NCBI GenBank assembly: GCA_023381645.1
Contig: JAMCRJ010000055.1
Span: 62,001 to 126,000 of the forward strand
Source of the DNA: Gammaproteobacteria bacterium
GTDB lineage: Bacteria; Pseudomonadota; Gammaproteobacteria; Acidithiobacillales; Acidithiobacillaceae
DNA: 64,000 nt
Reading direction: 5' to 3'
Shown here one piece after another: positions 56,991-64,000 of this stretch. Position 1 is the first letter of the stretch. Each line of letters opens with the position of its first letter. The position numbers and the translations under genes are program-made. Under the pieces are notes generated by a model. It was given only the letters and a program-made list of their open reading frames with translations, was not told the DNA's origin and searched no databases.

Positions 56991-57178
56991 CAGCCAGCTC
57001 TTTTTGCGCCGCGATGCGAAACATTACCGCCATTCAGCGTGCCCGGGGCCGGAGCCGACATGGCCGACTGCAACAGCGCCCTCGCCTTTTCCTTGCCAGC
57101 GGCACCCTCACTCATCAACCGCGCGATCTCGACCGCGAGTTGGCTGGTTTTTTCCGTTTTGCCTCCGCCAAACCCCAT
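56990..57178 (-). CDS. 62-residue protein
   Basis: MGFGGGKTEKTSQLAVEIAR with a Gly-rich start and a helical middle; coupled by a one-base overlap to the following gene. No family recognised. Confidence 0.5.
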   Translation of the reverse strand: MGFGGGKTEKTSQLAVEIARLMSEGAAGKEKARALLQSAMSAPAPGTLNGGNVSHRGAKRAG

Positions 57179-57204
57179 ACCGCCCTCCCCTCTCTAAAAA
57201 GCCA

Positions 57205-57882
57205 TCACCAGGGGAAAATCCCCGCCACGAAACAACCGAAGCCCAGCGCGGCCAGCCATGGGCCATGGGCTTGTATCCAGTAATTCAGGCCGCCGCCGGT
57301 CACCTTGCGCATCTGTGCAACGCGGGCTTCCTGGCTGCCCTGTATCCGGGTTTCCAGGCGTGCCCATGCCTCCCGGTGGACGTCTGGAATCTCTCTGGTG
57401 CCGCCTAGTTTCCGCAACAAGGCTGGAAGGCTCTTCAGGTGAATCACCCCTTCCGGTGCCCCCCTGGGAAACTGCGCGTCGCCGGCCAGCACCACGGCGT
57501 CGAAGATCTCTTGAGGGCGAATGCCGCTGTTCTCGATGACGGCCTTTCGGTGCCCATAATTCTGGTCCTGGGGATTGTGCAACGGACGCTGGATGCCGCC
57601 CAGATATTGCAGCCATGGCTTGCGGCGGCCCTGATCGTAAAGCTGGCCGCTGAAGTTCTTGGTCTCCAGCACCAGCAAACCGGACCGGGTGAGCACCACA
57701 TGGTCGATCTGGGTAAGCCCGCGCTGACCGTTGAGGATGATGTCGTTCAAGGCCGGCGCACGGAGCGCAAACAACATCATGCGCACCCGCAGCTCGCCCG
57801 CCTTCCCCCGTGCATGAATCCGCCAGGCGCGCCCGCCAACCAAAATAAGAATGGCTCCCGCGATGCTCAATGGAAAAATCAA
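57205..57882 (-). CDS. NERD-domain protein with two membrane helices
   Basis: 225 residues from a TTG start after AAGGATATCC. An N-terminal helix (IFPLSIAGAILILVGG) is followed by the NERD domain (ALNDIILNGQRGLTQIDHVV and GLLVLETKNFSG, with Asp, Glu and Lys as in PD-(D/E)xK folds) and a second helix at the end. NERD proteins are predicted nucleases or sensors of nucleic acid at membranes. Overlaps the next gene by four bases. Confidence 0.8.
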   Translation of the reverse strand: MIFPLSIAGAILILVGGRAWRIHARGKAGELRVRMMLFALRAPALNDIILNGQRGLTQIDHVVLTRSGLLVLETKNFSGQLYDQGRRKPWLQYLGGIQRPLHNPQDQNYGHRKAVIENSGIRPQEIFDAVVLAGDAQFPRGAPEGVIHLKSLPALLRKLGGTREIPDVHREAWARLETRIQGSQEARVAQMRKVTGGGLNYWIQAHGPWLAALGFGCFVAGIFPW

Positions 57883-58088
57883 AGGATATCCTTTACCAGC
57901 ATGAACAGACTGAATAGCTCGGCCACCAGGCCAATACCAATGATGAACAGCACATGGAACAGATCGCCGAACAGACGACTCACGTCGATGCGCAGCGTGA
58001 TGATCTGCCAGAAATCGTCCATCGCGGAGAAAAACAGCATCAGCACAACCACGATCGGAATACCTAACGATAACAAGAGCCAGAACAT
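57879..58088 (-). CDS. 69-residue membrane protein
   Basis: Two hydrophobic helices (FWLLLSLGIPIVVVLMLFFS and LFHVLFIIGIGLVAELFSLF) with a short charged loop. It sits 3 bases after the upstream stop. No family recognised. Confidence 0.6.
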   Translation of the reverse strand: MFWLLLSLGIPIVVVLMLFFSAMDDFWQIITLRIDVSRLFGDLFHVLFIIGIGLVAELFSLFMLVKDIL

Positions 58089-58090
58089 GG

Positions 58091-58429
58091 TTACCCCCTA
58101 GAAGATGTGCGGCCGGTTTTTCTGGCCAAAAGCGCTATGCCCACAATCAGCCAGCCCAGCAGGTTCATCACCAGAACCAGACAGACAGCCAGACCAAACA
58201 TGATGATGGCGCTCACAGACGCGATATACGCTCCTTTTTTCAGCGCCAGATCCCAAGGCATGTGCTTTGGGACCAACCAAAGAATATGGTCCGGCGCATG
58301 CCCTAAAAAGTGGTAGCGATAGAGGGACAGGGTGAAAAACAGCACCCAGACCAGCAGTGACGAAAGCACCGCAGTGACGAGGCCCTTCCTGATCATTTCG
58401 ATCAGCGCCGCGATCAGCCTGGTGATCAC
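58091..58429 (-). CDS. 112-residue two-pass membrane protein
   Basis: GTG start inside the stop of the upstream gene (GTGA). Two to three helices (LVTAVLSSLLVWVLFFTLSL, AIIMFGLAVCLVLVMNLLGW) and a basic tail. Part of the membrane operon; no family recognised. Confidence 0.6.
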   Translation of the reverse strand: MITRLIAALIEMIRKGLVTAVLSSLLVWVLFFTLSLYRYHFLGHAPDHILWLVPKHMPWDLALKKGAYIASVSAIIMFGLAVCLVLVMNLLGWLIVGIALLARKTGRTSSRG

Positions 58430-58968
58430 GCGCGCGCCTCGCTGGACCGCTGCAGCATGAAATGGGATTTGCCCAGAGGATGGAAAAGCCACCACCACAT
58501 CGCCAGCCACCCCGACCAAAGGCTGATAGCGGCATCCATGGGCAACCCCAAGGACTGGCCTTTCGATAATGCAGCGACGATCCAGAACAATGGGAGGCTG
58601 ATCAGGGCATAGCGCCAGTTGAACGCCCACCAGCAGATCCACATCCGCCGCCACCGCGATGGCACCACCTGCCCTTTTCGTTCCAGCCACATCGTAATAG
58701 TGGCGCGCTTCGCGTGAAGCGGCTTGTACAGGGACTGCGAGTGCCAGATCAGGATGGAGTACACCGAAATCGCCAGCATCAGCATCAGGGCTTCCCAATA
58801 CAGCATATGGAGATCCCCAGCCTGACTCAGACCTCTTCCATGCGTGGCCGCGTAGAAGCCGAAAGACAGACCAGTGCCGGTCAGCGCCATAAAAAACCAC
58901 AGGCGCCAGACGTATCTCCAGAAGATCATCAGACTGACCCAGGCGTTTTCAAACAGGATGGGGCGCAT
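58426..58968 (-). CDS. 180-residue multi-pass membrane protein
   Basis: Four hydrophobic helices with many Trp and Met (MIFWRYVWRLWFFMALTGTG, ALMLMLAISVYSILIW, WWAFNWRYALISLPLFWIVA). It begins 30 bases after the promoter core at 58995. This resembles the small integral membrane proteins (TraX/TraG-neighbourhood type) of conjugative elements, but no homology is claimed. Confidence 0.65.
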   Translation of the reverse strand: MRPILFENAWVSLMIFWRYVWRLWFFMALTGTGLSFGFYAATHGRGLSQAGDLHMLYWEALMLMLAISVYSILIWHSQSLYKPLHAKRATITMWLERKGQVVPSRWRRMWICWWAFNWRYALISLPLFWIVAALSKGQSLGLPMDAAISLWSGWLAMWWWLFHPLGKSHFMLQRSSEARA

Positions 58969-58994
58969 CGCTCGGCCTCAAATATATATGGATT

Positions 58995-59005
58995 TAATAT
59001 ACTAT
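58995..59005 (-). promoter_or_regulatory. element-type promoter core before the membrane operon
   Basis: ATAGTATATTA on the minus strand. The flanks differ from the others (TTGTTCT before it), so only the 11-base core is shared. Confidence 0.6.
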
Positions 59006-59019
59006 AGAACAAAAGCCAC

Positions 59020-59331
59020 TTACGGGAAAGGCTTGCCGGCCACCGAGTTTTGCTGATTTCTGAGCGCCAAGCCTTTTGCCGTGATCCTATATCCGGTTCC
59101 GTCCGGTCGCAAATATCCGCGCCCAACCAGGTTTTTGAGCAAGGATGTGCCTAGCCAGGATTTTTTCTTGTCCAGTTGCGCCGCCACCTGCGAAATCCCC
59201 TTTTTGGTGCGCTTACCATCAGAATCGAAGCTGGAAACCAGCATTTCCTGCAAGATCCCCGGGCTTTTTTGGATGGCATTCCAGGCACGCGCCCAGCCCC
59301 TTCTCGCTTTGTGCTCGCTCGTGAGTCCCAT
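59020..59331 (-). CDS. 103-residue winged-helix-like protein
   Basis: ATG 59331 is chosen because GGAGG lies 7 bases upstream and it overlaps the upstream stop. TKKGISQVAAQLDKKKSWLG and VGRGYLRPDGTGYRITAKGL match the recognition helix and wing of a small winged-helix fold. It is the last gene of the secreted-protein operon and might regulate it. Confidence 0.55.
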   Translation of the reverse strand: MGLTSEHKARRGWARAWNAIQKSPGILQEMLVSSFDSDGKRTKKGISQVAAQLDKKKSWLGTSLLKNLVGRGYLRPDGTGYRITAKGLALRNQQNSVAGKPFP

Positions 59332-60611
59332 CAGCATCCTCCTGCGGCGCAGTTTTGCGGGGTGTATCCGGTGCCGGCGAGCAGCGAAGACGGCGACGGG
59401 ACCGGGGCGGCCGGCGGATTGTCCACCAAATACCAGTTGGTGTCGTTGGTTCCGATCAGCGCCTGGCCAGAACTGTTGGATATGGCCAGAATGCCGGCGG
59501 CTGGGTCCTGGAACTCGCTGGGATCGCTAACAGGCGCGTTCGGATCGTTCATCACCATGAAGTCGATGGTATCCGTCCCAGGCGGCAACGTGATGGAGAC
59601 CGTATCCAGCGTTGTATAAGTCGTCGTATATCCGACCTGTTGCCCATTGATCCACACCCAGCCGAAATTATCGGCAGCAAAGGTGAGCGTCGCCGGCATG
59701 CCCAGGTTTGTCGGGTTGTCGTATTGCGCCTCCATGACCGAATACCCGGACTGCGCCGTGCCGCTGAGCCCATCATTAGCCCCAAAGATCCATTCGGCGC
59801 TATTTCCCGAGATCAAGCTGTTGGAACAAATTCCGCCGGGTATCCATCCCCCCTCCGAGATGTCGCACGCCCACTGGTATACCGGAAGATTGGTCTGAGT
59901 TGGTGGCGGCGGCGTCTGGCACTCGCTGGAGGTCGGCGCGTATTGATGGCAGGTGCGCACCGCCACCAGTTTGTAGCTTTGAAATACCACCGGGAAAGAC
60001 GGGCTTTGCGCGTATTGCGATGGCGACAGATAATTACCGAACGTCACCGTACCGTTAAAGGTACCGTTGACATCTTCTCCAGTGACGGCATAGCTGGGAT
60101 ACCAGTCAAAGTTTTCGGAGCAACTGTTGCTGCCAAACACGTCGTTCATGTTCACGGCGGAACCGTAATTGCCACCATTGGGAATGGATAATGGAATGGT
60201 TACCCCGTAATTGACCTTACCTGTGGTGTCCGCCGGGTTATAACTGGAATTTGTGATGACCAGTTGCACCACACCGCTGGTCGAACACTGAGTAGAGGCC
60301 GTAAACGAATCGCTTTCGTATCCGCCACAGGAGCTATTCCCGCTATTGGTCCAGGAGGCCAGGGTCACGGGGGGCGTTCCAACAGTGCAGGCGGGCTCCG
60401 AGACCATCTGCGTCGAACAACGATAGCACGGGCCCCAGTAGGGCATGAGCCCCGTATGCCGCGAATGGATATACGGCGTGCCCAGGGTGTTCATGTTGAG
60501 GTCGTCCTGGGCGATGCCATAGACGGATGCGGCCTGGGCCGTGTCCGACAAGCCTACAGCCGGCAGGCCGGCGAAGAGAGCGAGGAGGATGGCGGCGCGG
60601 AGTTTCATCAT
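59331..60611 (-). CDS. secreted Cys-rich protein with lectin-like C-terminus
   Basis: 426 residues with a signal peptide (MKLRAAILLALFAGLPAVGL). The mature part is rich in Ser, Thr, Asn and Gly and carries many paired cysteines. Near the C-terminus FAADNFGWVWINGQQVG and TITLPPGTDTIDFMVMND look like a galactose-binding or PA14-type lectin fold. It overlaps both neighbours by one to four bases. It may be a pilus-tip or surface adhesin; homology to conjugation mating-pair proteins is unproven. Confidence 0.75.
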   Translation of the reverse strand: MMKLRAAILLALFAGLPAVGLSDTAQAASVYGIAQDDLNMNTLGTPYIHSRHTGLMPYWGPCYRCSTQMVSEPACTVGTPPVTLASWTNSGNSSCGGYESDSFTASTQCSTSGVVQLVITNSSYNPADTTGKVNYGVTIPLSIPNGGNYGSAVNMNDVFGSNSCSENFDWYPSYAVTGEDVNGTFNGTVTFGNYLSPSQYAQSPSFPVVFQSYKLVAVRTCHQYAPTSSECQTPPPPTQTNLPVYQWACDISEGGWIPGGICSNSLISGNSAEWIFGANDGLSGTAQSGYSVMEAQYDNPTNLGMPATLTFAADNFGWVWINGQQVGYTTTYTTLDTVSITLPPGTDTIDFMVMNDPNAPVSDPSEFQDPAAGILAISNSSGQALIGTNDTNWYLVDNPPAAPVPSPSSLLAGTGYTPQNCAAGGC

Positions 60612-61663
60612 GGCTCCGTGGTGCAGGATTGGGTGGTGACGGGGGTGCAGGTAGTGACGGGGTTGCAGGTGGTAACCGGGGTACAGGTGGTCACTGGAGT
60701 GCAGGTAGTGACCGGGTTCTGTGTCGGAGAATACTCATAATTCTTGTAGCATCCGCTATGGTGGCTGTTGCGGGGGCAAGATACGGGTCCTTGCGAAAAA
60801 CAAAGAGGGGTGTCGTTCGCCGGGCAGGCGGCAAAGGTAATCGGTGAGGGTATCCATTGAGAGTTGTTGCCGTAGGTGTTCCCTTCGTTGACCATACAAC
60901 CCGTATACCCGCAGCCGTTATTACAGTACGCCGCCAGCCAATCTCCGCGATTGGGGGCATAGGGGTTTTCATACTTACAGGTGTACGTATATGAGGTAAC
61001 CGAACACTGCTGCGTCGTCGAGCATTGCTGGGTCGTCGAGCATTGCTGGGTCGTCGAACACTGTTGCGTCGTCGTCGATGTGCAGCAATAGGGCTGGGTA
61101 CTGGTCTGAGAACAATTACAGGTGGTCGTGCTATTTTCATATTGCGCCGCGTTGGCTTCGCAAATGGAATAATCACTCACGCAAACCGGGACAGAATTTG
61201 TATCCGGATTGGCGCAGGAGCACTGGTTGGCATTCGTCTGATAATTCGGCAAGTTGGCCTCGCAAAGCGAGTAATAACTTGGGCAAGATGGCGTAGAGGC
61301 CCCGGACGGACAAGTGCAGTCATAATATTGAGCGTTGGAACCCAGGCGGGATTCTTCTGCGGGCAATATGGATTGGCAGGAGTTCGAAGTATTGACCACG
61401 CACGTCGGCGTAGTGGCCCCCACCGGGCAATAGCACGACTCGTCGCTGGGGATCTGCCCCGCTGCCTGTTCCTGCTGCAACGTGGTGTTGCAACCCGCCG
61501 GTGGAGGCGGTGGCGCCGCTCCATCATTGATCGGGCGCGGGGATCCGCTGAACTCACGGGCAATGTCGTCCTGCGCCGTGTCTCCGGTAGTCGCCATGGC
61601 TAATGCGGCGTGTAAATATACTACCGCCATAAATGCCAGATAAAATGGTCGCCCCAAACGCAT
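60608..61663 (-). CDS. secreted Cys-rich protein with two tandem repeat tracts
   Basis: 351 residues with a signal peptide ending in ALAMA. Four CSTTQQ units lie in the middle and five PVTTCT/N units near the end; both repeat every 18 bases in the DNA. Cysteines are spaced as in surface and stalk proteins. The start codon overlaps the stop of the inserted iscB by one base, so its original upstream region is now the iscB element. Probably an exported, disulphide-linked surface protein. Confidence 0.75.
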   Translation of the reverse strand: MRLGRPFYLAFMAVVYLHAALAMATTGDTAQDDIAREFSGSPRPINDGAAPPPPPAGCNTTLQQEQAAGQIPSDESCYCPVGATTPTCVVNTSNSCQSILPAEESRLGSNAQYYDCTCPSGASTPSCPSYYSLCEANLPNYQTNANQCSCANPDTNSVPVCVSDYSICEANAAQYENSTTTCNCSQTSTQPYCCTSTTTQQCSTTQQCSTTQQCSTTQQCSVTSYTYTCKYENPYAPNRGDWLAAYCNNGCGYTGCMVNEGNTYGNNSQWIPSPITFAACPANDTPLCFSQGPVSCPRNSHHSGCYKNYEYSPTQNPVTTCTPVTTCTPVTTCNPVTTCTPVTTQSCTTEP

Positions 61664-63027
61664 CAGTTCCTCCCAGCTTCGGCAACCCCGTGGTTCAGCG
61701 CGGGGTGGAGAAGCGACCAGTGGTACCCGTAACCATCGCCGCGCTGAACCAGCTTGCAGAATCGGTGATGGATGTGCTGTACCAGACCGTTTCCGGTCTG
61801 GATGTTGAAACTGCCGCTGGCACGGATGGCAACACGGCCCAGGTAGGTGCCCACTCTCTTGCCTTGCGTGACCACGGCCCGCACCATGTCACCCGTCTGG
61901 AAACCAAAGGCGCTCTTGCTGCGGGTCAGATACCCGCGAGGGAAGCCGTGCTTCGTCAATCGGGTGCGCTGGTAGCTTCCGCGCCCCGTGGCTTTGATGC
62001 AAAGTACCGGCTGTTGCCAGCGTTCGAGACCATCGACATGCCCCACGCAGGCAGCGTCCAGACAATTCGCCTTGGGCACGCTGAACCGGGCGCGATTCCA
62101 CTTCGTCCGCCCGCCGCTACCAACTTCCACATCGAGGCCGGTGGATACCAGATCCCGCCAGAGCGCCCATCGGGTGCTGTTGACCGCCGCTGCATCCTTG
62201 AGGGGTGCCTTACGGACGGACTCGATGCGGGCCAGACGCTTGGGATCGCGGGCCAGAAACTCGCTCACGTCCCGATTGCTCTTGCGCTGGTTGCAGGGGA
62301 AGCAGGCGAGGGTGAGATTCGATACCCGATCCGATCCCCCCGCGCTCCTGGGGTGGATATGGTCGATGGTCAACGGGGTATTCTGGGCATCGCAGTAGGC
62401 GCACTTGCGGCCCCACTTCTCCAGCAGATACTCCCGCACCTCGTAACCGAACAGGGTGCCTTGCTGGTATTCGACACCGGAGATTTCGGGATTCTGGAGA
62501 GCCTGGGTGTCGAAACGCACCAGCTCTTGCGAAATGACCGTTACTGGCGACAAGCGCCGGAGCCGGGACACCCAGGCCAGCGTCGTATCCACCCGATGTT
62601 GCAGGGATGGCGCCAGCCAGCCTGCGGGCTTGGTGCGATTATCGAAGCGAGCTGGACGGTACCGCAGGTTCCCGCGCCGCCGCCGGCGAAAGGCCCGACG
62701 GCTGGTCAGCGCATCCCGGATGGCATGACCCCGATGCCGCAATTCCAGCAGCATCATCACAGTCAGTGTGCGAAGGACTTCGCCGGTAGCCGCATCCACC
62801 GTCTCTTTCTCCCGCACTAGGGCCATACCCGTTGCCTTGCTGCCGGGGTCCAGCTTGAGGCGGACGGGCTGCAAGACGGAATCCTCCACGCGCCGATCTA
62901 CCAGGCGGATGGTAAACGGAACCATGCGATGCACCCGCGCCCGCCCGCGCTCCAACAGCAGCCGCGCCCGTTTCTCCGAGCACGGCATGAGGGGCCTCTT
63001 GCGTTTGTCCAATACCAAAACCGCCAT
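61663..63027 (-). CDS. iscB: IscB RNA-guided DNA nuclease
   Basis: 454 residues with every family landmark: an N-terminal PLMP domain (RPLMPCSEKRARLLLERGRA), RuvC-I with Asp in LKLDPGSKATG, an Arg-rich bridge helix (SRRAFRRRRRGNLRYRPARF), RuvC-II with Glu in VISQELVRF, the HNH domain (KCAYCD, TIDHIHPRSAGG, CFPCNQRK) and RuvC-III with Asp in ANCLDAACVG. It should cut double-stranded DNA guided by the RNA encoded just upstream (63028-63327). TAGGAGGTAGTA precedes the ATG. The element sits between two genes of the secreted-protein operon. Confidence 0.95.
   Translation of the reverse strand: MAVLVLDKRKRPLMPCSEKRARLLLERGRARVHRMVPFTIRLVDRRVEDSVLQPVRLKLDPGSKATGMALVREKETVDAATGEVLRTLTVMMLLELRHRGHAIRDALTSRRAFRRRRRGNLRYRPARFDNRTKPAGWLAPSLQHRVDTTLAWVSRLRRLSPVTVISQELVRFDTQALQNPEISGVEYQQGTLFGYEVREYLLEKWGRKCAYCDAQNTPLTIDHIHPRSAGGSDRVSNLTLACFPCNQRKSNRDVSEFLARDPKRLARIESVRKAPLKDAAAVNSTRWALWRDLVSTGLDVEVGSGGRTKWNRARFSVPKANCLDAACVGHVDGLERWQQPVLCIKATGRGSYQRTRLTKHGFPRGYLTRSKSAFGFQTGDMVRAVVTQGKRVGTYLGRVAIRASGSFNIQTGNGLVQHIHHRFCKLVQRGDGYGYHWSLLHPALNHGVAEAGRN
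61686..61705. repeat. right-end hairpin of the complete IscB element
   Basis: Minus strand CCCCGCGCTGAACCACGGGG, within the last codons of iscB. It matches the IsrB end CCCCGGGCTGAACCCCGGGG (17457-17476) at all but two bases. Confidence 0.65.
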
Positions 63028-63327
63028 TACTACCTCCTAAAAAGCCCTTACGGGCGCTTGTGACGCCGCTTTGCGGGAATCGCCCCGCGCAGCGGTCTCC
63101 CCTCGGGAATGTCTGCAACCGGCTCCTGCCATTGCTGGCAGCGGAGGGAACCTTCGGCGCTTTGCCTTTCGCCAGCATGATCCTCACCTTCCAGTGTCCG
63201 GGACTGAGGAAGCATCCCGGAGTGGGTCTCAACGACCTGTTACAAACGTCTGCCGGATCACTCCGGCCCCCTGGTCAACCTAGCCCCGGTTCCCCGAAGC
63301 TCCACCCTTTAGGGCGGGGTAGTTGAC
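63028..63327 (-). ncRNA. omega RNA (HEARO-type) of the complete IscB element
   Basis: The 300 bases before iscB contain no gene on the sense strand. They begin at 63327 on the minus strand with GTCAACTACCCCGCCC, TAAA, GGGTGGAGCTT, the counterpart of the RNA before IsrB. Large pairable blocks follow. The guide would be the bases immediately 5' of this core (63328-63343 on the plus strand), i.e. the end of the neighbouring gene at 63344. Exact ends unseen. Confidence 0.75.
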
Positions 63328-63343
63328 GATAGTCACCGCCCGT

Positions 63344-64000
63344 TCACATTTGTCCAGTATGGCACAACCCGGCCGCGCAGATCAGTGGGGTGCCGCTATT
63401 CTCCACCATCACAAAAGTCCACTCCGGGTAGGGCGCTGAGATCGCCTTGATTTTGATCAGTTGCTCTTTCTCCGTGGTCCCTGCCGCCCATTGCCACTGA
63501 TCCGTCAAAGCATAAGCTTTCATCAGAGGCTTTAACTTGGTGTCCCATACCGCAAAAGGTTGAGTCGCCGCATCGTTCGCTTTTGGTTTTGCCTTGTAAA
63601 AAACCCCAAACGATCCAGATCCGGTGACCCAACGACGCTCGTACGGTTTCCATGTCACGCCTCCAAGCTGAAAGGAAGTATGGCCCACCACGGTACCGCC
63701 GAACCTTGCCGGCACCCGGGCTTCCAGCATAGCGGCGCTGGGAACCATGGATTGGGCAGTCGCCTTTGTGGGCTCGAAGCGCACGGCATAGAAATAGTTA
63801 CCAGACTGGAAACGATGGAGGCCGGACAAGCCGGGTGATGCCCCTCCGGAAAGCAGTCCGAGAAGACCCAAACCGATGCTGCCGGATGCCAGGCCGCCCA
63901 CTCCGGCCATGGTGGCTCCGTTGACGATATCACCGATATCCATCGCGTCGTTCAATGGCCGCATACTGGTTGGCAGGTTTTTGGCGCCCACGGCGGCAAC
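63344..64000 (-). CDS. secreted-operon protein, N-terminus outside window
   Basis: The frame is open to the window edge (VAAVGAKNLPTS), so the true start is not seen; GTG 63991 is only the first internal candidate. It contains a Gly-rich hydrophobic segment (GLASGSIGLGLLGLLSGGAS) followed by a beta-rich domain with two late cysteines. It is likely an envelope protein of the operon into which the IscB element inserted. No family recognised. Confidence 0.6.
   Translation of the reverse strand, partial: VAAVGAKNLPTSMRPLNDAMDIGDIVNGATMAGVGGLASGSIGLGLLGLLSGGASPGLSGLHRFQSGNYFYAVRFEPTKATAQSMVPSAAMLEARVPARFGGTVVGHTSFQLGGVTWKPYERRWVTGSGSFGVFYKAKPKANDAATQPFAVWDTKLKPLMKAYALTDQWQWAAGTTEKEQLIKIKAISAPYPEWTFVMVENSGTPLICAAGLCHTGQM

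Noticed and set aside
60618..61075. Short repeats that might be a CRISPR array.
   Set aside because: The 18-base units are in frame with a protein, have no spacers, and no cas genes are present. I saw no CRISPR array anywhere in the window.
61614..61623. AAATATACTA, a near match to the repeated promoter core.
   Set aside because: It differs at the 3' side of the core and lies inside the coding region of the repeat-bearing secreted protein, so it is probably chance.

Overview
The window looks like part of an integrative mobile element (an ICE or a plasmid-like island) from a Gram-negative proteobacterium. Lipobox and signal peptides, a C-terminal-Phe outer-membrane barrel, HtpX, DedA and strong Shine-Dalgarno sites all fit. 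The dense tRNA array mixed with small protein genes recalls the array described on the Acidithiobacillus ferrooxidans element ICEAfe1. That genus assignment is inference from memory and was not checked by alignment.

Layout. (1) 1-0.8 kb: 3' part of an iscB gene. (2) 1.1-9.6 kb: a tightly coupled three-gene operon: a single-chain Type ISP restriction-modification enzyme, an SbcD/Mre11-like phosphoesterase and an SbcC/Rad50-like ATPase. It is probably a defence island. (3) 9.8-11.3 kb: a lipoprotein and an outer-membrane barrel, flanked by a repeated motif. (4) 11.4-23.4 kb, plus strand: a run of small phage/plasmid-type genes with overlapping ends. It includes DUF5131, a PD-(D/E)xK-like protein, a SpoT-type HD hydrolase, an ATP-grasp protein, a family-4 uracil-DNA glycosylase, RNase HI and a DUF4326-SLOG fusion. 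An HNH-less IscB relative (IsrB) with its own upstream omega RNA interrupts the run. (5) 23.4-32.0 kb: a promoter and rrn-like boxA motifs, then 31 recognisable tRNA genes, one chimeric and one composite tRNA-like locus, and about ten small protein genes between them. No tRNA for valine, no tRNA-Ile(GAU) and no initiator tRNA was found. (6) 32.0-38.0 kb: accessory genes (HNH nuclease, unknowns, a DNA methyltransferase with a damaged or unusual start) separated by near-identical terminators and a repeated leader. (7) 38.2-41.4 kb: small envelope genes (minus), a tyrosine recombinase (plus) with a palindromic operator, and a PemK-type toxin with a likely partner. (8) 41.5-59.0 kb, minus strand: SPFH protein, UvrD-like helicase, DedA, an SPFH-like lipoprotein, a 676-residue unknown, a nucleoside deoxyribosyltransferase, a PPP-type phosphatase, HtpX, a NERD protein and many small membrane proteins. 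(9) 59.0-64.0 kb, minus strand: secreted cysteine-rich, repeat-bearing proteins. A complete iscB with its omega RNA has inserted between two genes of this operon.

How it fits together. One identical 11-base sequence, ATAGTATATTA, lies in front of at least five transcription units on both strands, including the phage-like operon, the tRNA-array leader and three minus-strand operons. This suggests a common element-specific promoter or regulator. The phage-like block supplies nucleotide and DNA-repair functions, the tRNA array may support translation of element genes, and the 2-10 kb operon plus the toxin pair would protect or stabilise the element. No relaxase, coupling protein or type IV secretion gene is recognisable here, so transfer genes, if any, lie outside the window.
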